This document shows, in pieces, positions 1 through 7,732 of a stretch of DNA of 64,000 nucleotides. The DNA lies in NCBI RefSeq assembly GCF_934372025.1, contig NZ_CAKROJ010000001.1, positions 62,001 through 126,000 of the forward strand. The letters are read 5' to 3'. A model generated the notes under the pieces. The model searched no databases. It was not told the origin of the DNA and was given only the letters and a program-made list of their open reading frames with translations. This stretch comes from an uncultured Blautia sp. GTDB lineage: Bacteria; Bacillota; Clostridia; Lachnospirales; Lachnospiraceae. A program made the translations under genes and the position numbers. The first letter of the stretch is position 1, and every line of letters begins with the position of its first letter.

Positions 1-749
1 CTTTTTACATGGATACCGGCATATCTTGCAGTATTTTCACTTTCACCGACTACTGCAATCTCGTAACCCTGTTTGCAGTATTTCAGGTAAACAAACATTC
101 CTACTGTCAGAATCAAAACAATCAGAACGTTCCATCCATATTTCTGTCCGAACAGCTGAGGAAGCCATCCGGCCTGTGTTGCCTGGTTGATAATACCAAC
201 TGTATTGGATCCTTTTGGATTTTCCCAGAAAACAATACAATATGTAACCACCTGCATGGCAACATAGTTCAGCATCAGAGTAAAAAGTGTTTCGTTTGTA
301 TTCCAGTATGCTTTGAATACCGCCGGGATCATACCCCAGATCATGCCGCCAAGTGCACTTGCAATAAACATAACGATCAGTAAGATCACCGGTGACATTT
401 TATCACCTGCATAGATCATCACTGCTGCGGAACAGGCTCCACCAACCAGTATCTGACCTTCTGCACCGATATTCCAGAATTTCATTTTAAATGCAGGAGC
501 CAGACCAATGGAAATACACAGGAGAACCATAGTATCACGTATTGTCTGCCACAAACGGCGTTCGGAACCGATTGCTCCATCGCAGATTGCTTTGTATACA
601 TCTACCGGATTCATTTTAACAAGTGCCACGATCACTGCACCGCACACGATCAGTGCAAGGATCAGTGCAATAAAACGAATCAGGAGTCTTTCCTGCCAGC
701 TGGCTTTATTTCTTCTTTTACTTACCTGTAAGAAAGGTTCTTTATTCAT
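1..749 (-). CDS. BMP-type nucleoside ABC transporter, permease (3' part off window)
   Basis: Inner-membrane permease of the RbsC/YufP class, forming the channel of a purine-nucleoside-type importer. About 249 codons are present; the C-terminal third lies beyond the window edge. The start is the ATG at 747-749, which overlaps the end of the upstream ATPase gene by 8 bp and is preceded by AAAGGAGGGGCTGTCA, so translation is coupled. Translation gives alternating hydrophobic segments and motifs of this class (FKMKFWNIGAEGQ, NETLFTLMLNYVA). It is third in a substrate-binding protein - ATPase - permease operon. A second permease (YufQ type) would be expected further downstream. Substrate not determined from sequence. 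Confidence 0.88.
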   Translation of the reverse strand, partial: MNKEPFLQVSKRRNKASWQERLLIRFIALILALIVCGAVIVALVKMNPVDVYKAICDGAIGSERRLWQTIRDTMVLLCISIGLAPAFKMKFWNIGAEGQILVGGACSAAVMIYAGDKMSPVILLIVMFIASALGGMIWGMIPAVFKAYWNTNETLFTLMLNYVAMQVVTYCIVFWENPKGSNTVGIINQATQAGWLPQLFGQKYGWNVLIVLILTVGMFVYLKYCKQGYEIAVVGESENTARYAGIHVK

Positions 750-2280
750 TGACAGCCCCTCCTTTTTCATGTTTCGTCATGAGAAGTCCGATTCCATCTT
801 TGGTTGCTGTTCTTCCGTCAACCACACCGCTGATTCTGCCGCCGCAAAGTACTGCAATACGGTCACAGAGTTCCAGTACCACGTCCAGATCTTCAATTAC
901 ACAGACGACTGCAATGCCTTTTTTCTTCTGTTCATTGAGAAGCTGATAAATAACATGAGAAGTATTGATATCAACACCTCTGGTTGGGAATGCTACAAGA
1001 AGCACCTTAGGATTCTGAGCGATCTCACGGCCAACCAGAACCTTCTGAACATTACCACCGGACATCTGACGAACCGGAGCAGAAATACTCGGAGTCATAA
1101 CTTCCAGCTGATCTTTAATTTTCTCTGCCAGTGCTTTCGGTGCCTTACGTTCAAGGAAAGGTCCCTTTCCGTTACGGTAGCTTCGGATCATCATATTGTC
1201 AGTCATATCCATATCGCCGACAAGTCCCATACCAATACGGTCTTCTGGAACAAATGCAAGACTGATTCCTGCCTCATTGATAGAGATGGAGTCCATTCCG
1301 GAAAGTTCCATTCCTCCACCATTGTCATCGAGAAGGCGGATAGAACCACTCTCCACATCCTGCAGACCCGCGATTGATTCCAGAAGTTCTTTCTGTCCAC
1401 TTCCGGAAATACCGGCAATACCAAGGATTTCTCCACTGTTTACAGTCAGATCAATATCGTCCAGAGTTTTAACATCATCTTTATCCTTGCAGTTCAGTCC
1501 TTTGATCACCAGACGAGGACTTACGTTCTCCGGCTTCGGTCGCTCAATATTCAGATCAACCTTGGCGCCAACCATCATTTCAGAAAGGCTCTGAACATTT
1601 GCCTGCGCAGTTTCAACTGTATCGATATATTTACCTTTACGAAGAATTGCCACACGGTCAGACAGGGCAAGAACTTCCTGCAGCTTATGGGTAATGATAA
1701 TGATAGAACATCCATCATCTCTCATATTACGCAGGATATCAAAAAGTCTGTCAGCCTCCTGAGGGGTCAGTACTGCTGTCGGTTCGTCCAGAATCAGGAT
1801 TCTGGCGCCACGATACAGCATTTTAACAATTTCTACAGTCTGTTTTTCTGATACAGACATCTCATAGATTTTTTTAGTAAGATCCAGATCAAATCCATAC
1901 TTGTTGACCAGTTTCTGGATATCTTCTGTGATCTTTTTCATATTTAACCGTGCTTTGCCCGGAAGTCCAAGTACGATATTTTCTGCTGCTGTAAGTACAT
2001 CTACCAGTTTAAAATGCTGATGTACCATACCGATTCCAAGCTCATAGGAATCTTTTGGTGAGCGGATTTTCACTTCCTGACCATTGACCAGAATATGTCC
2101 TTCATCCGGATAATAGATTCCGTAGATCATATTCATCAGAGTAGTCTTACCACTTCCGTTCTCACCAAGGATTGCAAGAATCTCAGATTTTTTCAGTGTG
2201 AGATCTACATGATCATTGGCCTGGACTGAACCGAATCGCTTGGAAATCTCTCTGAGTTCAAGTGCATACGTTTCTCCCAC
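742..2280 (-). CDS. BMP-type nucleoside ABC transporter, ATP-binding protein
   Basis: Double-nucleotide-binding-domain ATPase (about 512 aa) of the YufO/RbsA class that powers the importer encoded around it. The first half has Walker A GENGSGKTT, signature VSEKQ and Walker B ILILDEPTA; the second half has a degenerate Walker A (GISGSGQKE) and signature MSGGNVQK, as usual for this class. Two starts are possible: ATG at 2286 lies only 2 nt after AGGAGG, while GTG at 2280 has an 8-nt spacing, so I prefer GTG. It follows the binding-protein gene after an intercistronic terminator-like hairpin and overlaps the permease gene by 8 bp. Confidence 0.9.
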   Translation of the reverse strand: MGETYALELREISKRFGSVQANDHVDLTLKKSEILAILGENGSGKTTLMNMIYGIYYPDEGHILVNGQEVKIRSPKDSYELGIGMVHQHFKLVDVLTAAENIVLGLPGKARLNMKKITEDIQKLVNKYGFDLDLTKKIYEMSVSEKQTVEIVKMLYRGARILILDEPTAVLTPQEADRLFDILRNMRDDGCSIIIITHKLQEVLALSDRVAILRKGKYIDTVETAQANVQSLSEMMVGAKVDLNIERPKPENVSPRLVIKGLNCKDKDDVKTLDDIDLTVNSGEILGIAGISGSGQKELLESIAGLQDVESGSIRLLDDNGGGMELSGMDSISINEAGISLAFVPEDRIGMGLVGDMDMTDNMMIRSYRNGKGPFLERKAPKALAEKIKDQLEVMTPSISAPVRQMSGGNVQKVLVGREIAQNPKVLLVAFPTRGVDINTSHVIYQLLNEQKKKGIAVVCVIEDLDVVLELCDRIAVLCGGRISGVVDGRTATKDGIGLLMTKHEKGGAVNE

Positions 2281-2366
2281 TATCATTTCCTCCTCTTATT
2301 CAACCATAATACAACAAAAGAAGCCTCTCCTTTGGAGACTCCCTTTGCGCGCATAACGAGAAAAAA

Positions 2367-2394
2367 AGCAGAGCTGCTGACAAGCAGCCCTGCT
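2367..2394 (-). terminator. Intercistronic terminator between BMP protein and ATPase genes
   Basis: On the minus strand the stem AGCAG.GCTGC / GCAGC.CTGCT with a 6-nt loop is followed by seven T residues (2361-2367). It lies only 12 bp beyond the binding-protein stop. Partial termination here would give more binding protein than membrane components. Read-through, not a second promoter, probably feeds the ATPase gene. Confidence 0.8.
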
Positions 2395-2405
2395 TGATCA
2401 AAATC

Positions 2406-3590
2406 TTATTCTGTAATAGATGTGATTCCGTCAATTGCGATATCAAATGCCGGTGCAGAACCAAATTCTGATTCATGGAAATATCCATCAGAAATGTATT
2501 CAACATCACTTCCGTCTTTCTTATATGTTGTAAGCTCTTTGCCATCTACAGTAAATGTGGAAGTATCAAATACATGAAGAGAACCATCACTAAGTGCAGC
2601 TTCAACTTCTTTAACTTTTTCGTCTGTTCCTTCTGCTACAACTTTTTCATTAAGTGGTGTGATCTTGTCAGCGCCTTCAGCAAAACCTTTGCACCAGTCA
2701 GTGTCGATTGCTGTTCCGTCAAGCATGCACTGTACTGCATATGTGTAATATACACCCCAGTCCATAGATGCAGAAGTAAGTGCTGTGTCTGGTGCAACGG
2801 ATGTCATATCTACGTTGTATCCAACACATGGAACACCTGCTGCTTCACATGCTGTAGGAGCACCTGTTGTATCTGCGTGCTGGCTGATCAGAACGCATCC
2901 GTCAGAGATCAGAGCGTCAGCACATTCTTTTTCAAGGTCAAAGCTTGCCCAACTGTTTGTATATTTAACTTCCATTGTCACGGACGGGCAGACACTCTTT
3001 GCTCCAAGATAGAAAGATGTGTATCCGGAAATAACCTCTGCATATGGGAACGCACCAACATAACCCATTTTGCAGTTATCTTCTGTAATTGTTCCATCTT
3101 TGATCATTTCGTTCAGTTTCAGACCTGCTACAACACCGGATACATAACGAGCTTCATAAATATTTGTAAAGTAGTTATGCATGTTGGAAAGTCCGCTTGA
3201 TGCTGCCTGAGTACCAGTTGCATGACAGAACTGTACATCCGGATATTCTCCTGCTGCCTCAAGAACATAGGTTTCATGTCCAAAGCTGTTTGCAAAGATA
3301 ATCTGGCAGCCCTGATCTGCAAGGTCTGCTGCTGCATCATAGCATCCTTCATCTTCACCGATAAGAGTTTTCTCGATTACCTGAGAATCATCAAGACCAA
3401 GCTTTTCAACCATCTCATCAATACCTGCCATATGAGCTGCTGTGTAGCCTTCGTTCTCATCACCGATATAAATTGCACCAATCTTAAGATCTTCTTTTGC
3501 AATGCCTTCACCGGCATCACTTGCATATACTGGAGCAGTCATAGAAACTGCCATTGCAGCTGCAAGTCCAATAGCTAATGCTTTTTTCAT
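2406..3590 (-). CDS. BMP family ABC transporter substrate-binding protein
   Basis: Extracytoplasmic binding protein of the Bmp/Med (PnrA, YufN) family, 394 aa, expected to bind purine nucleosides and deliver them to the permease. The start MKKALAIG at 3588-3590 has GGAGGAAGA before it; the longer open frame upstream is non-coding. It has an N-terminal signal peptide with likely cleavage at PVYA|SD. There is no lipobox cysteine although most family members are lipoproteins, so membrane retention is unexplained. The family core is visible (GFAEGADK near the C-terminal third, GQ-rich hinge region). First gene of the operon. Confidence 0.9.
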   Translation of the reverse strand: MKKALAIGLAAAMAVSMTAPVYASDAGEGIAKEDLKIGAIYIGDENEGYTAAHMAGIDEMVEKLGLDDSQVIEKTLIGEDEGCYDAAADLADQGCQIIFANSFGHETYVLEAAGEYPDVQFCHATGTQAASSGLSNMHNYFTNIYEARYVSGVVAGLKLNEMIKDGTITEDNCKMGYVGAFPYAEVISGYTSFYLGAKSVCPSVTMEVKYTNSWASFDLEKECADALISDGCVLISQHADTTGAPTACEAAGVPCVGYNVDMTSVAPDTALTSASMDWGVYYTYAVQCMLDGTAIDTDWCKGFAEGADKITPLNEKVVAEGTDEKVKEVEAALSDGSLHVFDTSTFTVDGKELTTYKKDGSDVEYISDGYFHESEFGSAPAFDIAIDGITSITE

Positions 3591-3630
3591 TCTTCTTCCT
3601 CCATTCTCTACTCTAACTTCTGTTACCGAA

Positions 3631-3666
3631 CAAAAGAGGCACAACTATCTTAGTTACGCCTCTTTG
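3631..3666 (-). promoter_or_regulatory. Hairpin at the 5' end of the BMP operon mRNA
   Basis: Near-perfect nested inverted repeat: outer arms CAAAGAGGC / GCCTCTTTTG and inner arms AACT / AGTT around AAGAT. It begins only a few bases after the predicted transcription start, so it would sit at the extreme 5' end of the transcript. It could be an mRNA-stabilising stem or a repressor operator. It does not match the purine riboswitch consensus that I know. Confidence 0.55.
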
Positions 3667-3677
3667 CAAGTACTTAT

Positions 3678-3706
3678 AATATACATGCCAGGCTTCAAAT
3701 TGTCAA
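3678..3706 (-). promoter_or_regulatory. Promoter of the BMP operon
   Basis: Minus-strand -35 TTGACA (3701-3706), 17-nt spacer, -10 TATATT (3678-3683). The -35 is a perfect consensus. Predicted start near 3670, giving an 80-nt leader that contains the hairpin at 3631-3666. Confidence 0.75.
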
Positions 3707-3838
3707 TAAATTTGCCAAAATCGTATTATTTGTTTGACATCCTAATTTTTTTTGTATTTCAATAAGAAAGCATTTTTCCGTTAGCGCTATGCGGCATTTA
3801 TTTTACATTATTTTTCTTCGTATAATCAATATTTCGCC

Positions 3839-3867
3839 TTGACTTTTGCACGTTAAAGCGTTATACT
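3839..3867 (+). promoter_or_regulatory. Promoter of the TrpXYZ-type operon
   Basis: Plus-strand -35 TTGACT (3839-3844), 17-nt spacer, -10 TATACT (3862-3867), 56 bp before the start codon. The spacer carries ACGTTAAAGCGT, an imperfect palindrome that could be an operator. I see no T-box or other leader RNA. Confidence 0.7.
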
Positions 3868-3923
3868 TTAAAAAGTTAATTCGATTCGGAGGATGAATCA
3901 ATAAAATCAGGAGGATTTAAAAT

Positions 3924-4970
3924 ATGAAAAAGCAGATTTTAGCAGGCGTTCTGTCTGCAACAATGATAGTCGGCATGAACGGTGTAAGTGTATTTGCAGC
4001 TGATAAAGCAGATGACAAAACATACAACATCGGTATCTGTCAGCTCGTACAGCACGAAGCACTTGATGCCGCAACACAGGGATTCAAAGATGCCATCACT
4101 GAAGAACTTGGCGATAAAGTTACTTTTGATGAGCAGAATGCTCAGGGTGATTCCAACACCTGTTCCACAATCATCACCGACTTTGTTTCTAAAAACGTTG
4201 ATCTGATTCTTGCAAACGCTACACCTGCACTTCAGGCAGCATCAGCAGGAACATCTGATATCCCGATTCTTGGTACAGCTGTTACAGAATACGGTGTAGC
4301 ACTTGACCTGGATGATTTCGATGGAACTGTTGGCGGAAACATTTCCGGTACCTCAGACCTTGCTCCACTTGATGATCAGGCTGCAATGCTCAACGAGCTC
4401 TTCCCGGATGCAAAAAATGTTGGTCTTATCTACTGCTCAGCAGAAGCCAATTCTCAGTATCAGGTTGATACCGTTAAAGCAGCTCTTGAAGAATTAGGAT
4501 ACACATGTACTTATTATGCATTCTCAGATTCCAACGACCTCTCTTCCGTTGCTACAACAGCAGCTTCTGAGAGCGATGTGATCTATGTTCCGACTGATAA
4601 TACTGTTGCTTCCAATACAGAGATCATCAACAATATCTGTCTTCCGGAAAAAGTTCCGGTAATCGCAGGTGAGGAAGGTATCTGTGAAGGATGCGGTGTT
4701 GCTACACTTTCCATCAACTACTATGACCTCGGTGTTGCTACCGGTAAAATGGCTCTCAAAGTTCTTGTAGATGGTGAAGATATTTCCAAAATGCCAATTG
4801 AATATGCTCCACAGTTCACAAAAGAATACAACCCGGAAATCTGTGAAGAACTCGGTATTGAAGTTCCGGATGATTATGTAGCAATCGGTGCAGACGAAGA
4901 AGAAGCTTCTGATGATGATGCAGCAACAGACGAGACAGCTGAAGAGGAAACAACCGAAGAGGCTGAATAA
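3924..4970 (+). CDS. ABC transporter substrate-binding protein (TrpX / PF04392 type)
   Basis: Exported substrate-binding protein of 348 aa from the ABC_sub_bind family, whose streptococcal TrpX relatives are linked to tryptophan uptake. AGGAGGATTT precedes the ATG by 8 nt. Signal peptide with likely cleavage at SVFA|AD and again no lipobox cysteine. The mature part shows family motifs (NIGICQLVQHEALD, GLIYCSAEANS, SINYYDLG). The last about 25 residues are a highly acidic Glu/Asp/Thr tail, unusual for a binding domain, perhaps a wall-spanning spacer. Heads an operon with permease and ATPase. Substrate is inferred only from family: an aromatic amino acid or related small molecule. Confidence 0.85.
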   Translation: MKKQILAGVLSATMIVGMNGVSVFAADKADDKTYNIGICQLVQHEALDAATQGFKDAITEELGDKVTFDEQNAQGDSNTCSTIITDFVSKNVDLILANATPALQAASAGTSDIPILGTAVTEYGVALDLDDFDGTVGGNISGTSDLAPLDDQAAMLNELFPDAKNVGLIYCSAEANSQYQVDTVKAALEELGYTCTYYAFSDSNDLSSVATTAASESDVIYVPTDNTVASNTEIINNICLPEKVPVIAGEEGICEGCGVATLSINYYDLGVATGKMALKVLVDGEDISKMPIEYAPQFTKEYNPEICEELGIEVPDDYVAIGADEEEASDDDAATDETAEEETTEEAE

Positions 4971-5008
4971 TTTTCGAAAATAATCAAACATTACAAATTT
5001 ATACAGGC

Positions 5009-5036
5009 AGCGGGAAAGGAAATATCCTTTCTCGCT
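5009..5036 (+). terminator. Intercistronic hairpin after binding-protein gene
   Basis: AGCGGGAAAGGA - AATA - TCCTTTCTCGCT forms a 12-bp stem with one mismatch, followed by TTCTGT. It lies between the binding-protein and permease genes, the same position as in the BMP operon at 2367. The T-run is weak, so it more likely protects or processes the upstream message than fully terminates it. Confidence 0.55.
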
Positions 5037-5063
5037 TTCTGTGCTATCAGGAGGAACTGAAAA

Positions 5064-5984
5064 ATGAATATTCTTACTTTAATCAATGCACTTCCAGGCG
5101 CTGCTGCGCAGGGTCTGATCTGGGGAATTATGGCAATTGGTGTTTACCTCACCTTCCGTATCCTCGATGTAGCTGACCTTACCGTTGATGGCACCATGTG
5201 TACAGGTGGTGCGGTCTGCGTTATGATGCTGATGAGCGGCCACAGTGTCTGGGTTTCTATGCTTGCTGCTACCGGAGCTGGAATGCTTGCCGGTCTTGCT
5301 ACAGGTATCTTTCACACCTTCATGGGAATCCCTGCAATCCTTGCCGGAATCCTGACTCAGCTTGGTCTTTACTCTGCCAACCTTAAAATCATGGGAAAAG
5401 CAAACCAGGCAGTCAATGGAAACAAATTTGATCTGCTTGTTTCCCTCCGTAATGTAAAAAATGTTCCATTTTATCAGAATACAATTGTTATCGTTGCAAT
5501 CTTTATCGTTGTTCTGATCGCGATTCTTTACTGGTTCTTCGGTACAGAACTTGGATGTTCACTCCGTGCTACCGGATGTAATCCAAATATGTCCCGCGCA
5601 CAGGGAATCAATACGGATGTATGTAAAGTACTTGGCCTTATGATCTCCAATGGACTGGTTGCACTTTCCAGTGCTCTCCTTGCACAGTACCAGGGATTTG
5701 CCGATGTCAATATGGGACGTGGTGCTATCGTAATCGGTCTTGCTGCAGTTATCATCGGTGAGGCAATCTTTGGAAAAATCTTCCGTAACTTTGCTCTCCG
5801 TCTTCTCAGCGTTGCTTTTGGTTCTATCCTCTACTATCTGGTACTCCAGACAGTTATCTGGATGGGAATCGATACCGACCTTCTGAAGATGCTGTCCGCA
5901 CTTGTTGTTGCAGTCTTCCTTGCTGTTCCATACTGGAAAGCAAAATATTTTTCCAAACCAGTAAAACGTGGAGGTAACAAATAA
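5064..5984 (+). CDS. ABC transporter permease (TrpY type)
   Basis: Integral membrane permease of 306 aa, BPD_transp_2 class, partner of the binding protein upstream. CAGGAGGAACTG precedes the ATG. About eight hydrophobic segments are visible, with characteristic loop sequences (DVADLTVDGTMCTGG, CSLRATGCNPNMSRAQG) that are typical of the permease accompanying ABC_sub_bind proteins. The stop codon overlaps the ATPase start (TAATG), so the two are translationally coupled. Confidence 0.87.
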   Translation: MNILTLINALPGAAAQGLIWGIMAIGVYLTFRILDVADLTVDGTMCTGGAVCVMMLMSGHSVWVSMLAATGAGMLAGLATGIFHTFMGIPAILAGILTQLGLYSANLKIMGKANQAVNGNKFDLLVSLRNVKNVPFYQNTIVIVAIFIVVLIAILYWFFGTELGCSLRATGCNPNMSRAQGINTDVCKVLGLMISNGLVALSSALLAQYQGFADVNMGRGAIVIGLAAVIIGEAIFGKIFRNFALRLLSVAFGSILYYLVLQTVIWMGIDTDLLKMLSALVVAVFLAVPYWKAKYFSKPVKRGGNK

Positions 5985-6778
5985 TGCTCGAACTTAAGAA
6001 TATATATAAAACATTTAATCCTGGAACCATTAATGAGAAAGTTGCTCTGAATGGTCTGAACCTCACACTGAACGAAGGTGATTTTGTTACCGTTATCGGT
6101 GGTAATGGTGCCGGTAAATCCACTATGCTGAACGCAGTTGCAGGTACATGGATGGTCGACGAAGGCCAGATCATCATTGACGGAATTGATGTTACAAAAT
6201 TATCTGAGCACAAAAGAGCTGCTTACCTTGGACGTGTATTCCAGGATCCTATGACAGGAACTGCTGCTACAATGGGAATCGAAGAAAACCTTGCCCTCGC
6301 TAAACGTCGCGGCAAAACACGTTTCCTGAAATCTGGAATCACAAAGAAAGAACGTGAAGAATACAAAGAACTTCTGAAAATTCTTGGCCTTGGACTGGAA
6401 GATCGTCTTACTTCCAAAGTCGGACTCCTCTCCGGTGGACAGCGCCAGGCACTTACTCTTCTGATGGCAACACTTCAGAAGCCAAAGCTTCTGCTCCTCG
6501 ATGAGCATACTGCAGCCCTTGACCCGAAAACAGCCGCCAAGGTCCTTGAAATCACTGAGATGATCGTAAACCGCGATCACCTGACAACTATGATGATCAC
6601 TCATAATATGCAGGATGCTATCACTCACGGAAACCGCCTGATCATGATGATGGAAGGAAAGATCATCCTGGATATTCAGGGAGAAGAGAAGAAGAAACTG
6701 ACGGTAAGGAATCTGCTGGATCAGTTTGAGAAGGCCAGCGGACAGGAGTTTTCCAATGATTCTGCTCTGCTGAGCTGA
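5984..6778 (+). CDS. ABC transporter ATP-binding protein (TrpZ type)
   Basis: Single-domain ABC ATPase of 264 aa energising the importer. Walker A GGNGAGKST (about residue 38), signature LSGGQRQALT, Walker B LLLLDEHTAALDP and switch His (MITHNM) are all intact. Its ATG overlaps the permease stop by one base. Last gene of the three-gene operon. About 70 bp downstream lies the long hairpin element LHE-1, which probably ends the transcript. Confidence 0.9.
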   Translation: MLELKNIYKTFNPGTINEKVALNGLNLTLNEGDFVTVIGGNGAGKSTMLNAVAGTWMVDEGQIIIDGIDVTKLSEHKRAAYLGRVFQDPMTGTAATMGIEENLALAKRRGKTRFLKSGITKKEREEYKELLKILGLGLEDRLTSKVGLLSGGQRQALTLLMATLQKPKLLLLDEHTAALDPKTAAKVLEITEMIVNRDHLTTMMITHNMQDAITHGNRLIMMMEGKIILDIQGEEKKKLTVRNLLDQFEKASGQEFSNDSALLS

Positions 6779-6848
6779 GATGGGGATTTAGTAAAAGATA
6801 TATGATTTTTCTTTTACGCAAGCACTAAAGATATGGTTCATCATTTAC

Positions 6849-7055
6849 GCAACTAAGTAAAGATATATGATTTTTCAACGGCTTCATCATCCGGAAGTAC
6901 TAAGGAATAACCCTCGTGTTAAATGCATTCATAAAAATCACAAACTCGCTGACGCTCAGACAGTGTGATTTTTATGAATAACACACTCGGAACATTCCTA
7001 AGAACTTCCAGGATTCTTGCAGATGTTGAATTAATCATATATCTTTTTTAGTTGC
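6849..7055 (+). repeat. Long hairpin element LHE-1 (207 bp)
   Basis: An imperfect inverted repeat with arms of about 90 nt. The outer arms share GCAACTAA..AAAGATATATGATT, and the inner 16 bp of each arm are perfectly complementary (6927-6942 with 6964-6979). The apex at 6943-6963 is AACTCGCTGACGCTCA then GACAG, shared by three other elements in this window. A six-T run (7043-7049) lies in the 3' foot. It is 70 bp beyond the ATPase stop and its core reads in the direction of that gene. The arm section AACGGCTTCATC...GGAAGTACTAAGGAATA is also homologous to an arm of LHE-2. Confidence 0.85.
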
Positions 7056-7403
7056 TGTAAGCTGAAATATATTTATTTATATTTGAAACAAAAAGTATTC
7101 TTATGCTTGTAATAAGACAAATATCTCAAGTACTTCTATAAAATTTCTAATAGTATTTTCAATAATATCCTTAAGTCTATTTTAAATTATAAATATTTTA
7201 TCTTTACATTCCTCCCCCATCTCGCTCAGCTGCCTCCTTCCCGGAGGGAGCCCGACCACACGCCGCAGAAGGCTATAGCAAAGAGCAGGAAATCGACGGC
7301 GTGCTTTGGATGGGCTTAATCCGGTTTCTGTCACACATACGACACTGCAAATAGCGCCGTCCAGATCAAGGGGATCTTTTATAAAGCTGGCAAAAACGTA
7401 AAA
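7056..7403. other. Gene-free stretch with a GC-rich remnant
   Basis: 7056-7210 is AT-rich without recognisable features. 7210-7330 is abruptly GC-rich, with the inverted repeats CCTCC-TTCCC-GGAGG and CACGCCG/CGGCGTG, unlike its surroundings. At about 7327-7416 a short open stretch on the plus strand ends in KGIFYKAGKNVKTGYR and a stop, resembling the tail of a real protein but with no start. I read this as debris of a lost gene or mobile element, not as a working gene. Confidence 0.35.
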
Positions 7404-7712
7404 ACGGGCTACAGATAGGATGAATATATGCGTAAATATCGGTATGCTGAATGGCAGGTATAATGTGCATGAATTCCCAGAAACCTCTGCAATCGTCCGT
7501 AGAAATACTTGAATATATCCAGTCTGTGTTATGAAGCATAAAGTGCATTGTCTGAGCCGTCAGGCGAGTTATGCACTTTTGATTCATGTTTTTAACAGAC
7601 GGGGTATATTCTTAGTATTTCCGGGCGATGAAGCCGTTTCAGGAATTCATGCACATTCATCCTGCACACACATCCTCCTCTTACGCTACATTCATCCTAT
7701 CTGCAAGCCCGT
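7404..7712 (-). repeat. Long hairpin element LHE-2 (309 bp)
   Basis: Largest of the four elements: arms of about 145 nt. Outer arms share ACGGGCT.CAGATAGGATGAAT, middle arms AATGTGCATGAATTCC, inner arms AAATACT..AATATA and GTGCAT. The apex at 7550-7570, read on the minus strand, is AACTCGCCTGACGGCTCAGAC, a variant of the shared core in which the inner GC pairs are extended to GCC/GGC, a compensated change. It begins 21 bp after the tex stop codon, its core reads in the tex direction, and its far foot runs into TTTTT (RNA sense). Confidence 0.85.
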
Positions 7713-7732
7713 CATTTATTTTTTTCCCTGCT

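Noticed and set aside
3640..3670. Purine riboswitch in the BMP leader
   Set aside because: The leader is about 80 nt with only one long stem; the three-way junction and conserved loops are absent.
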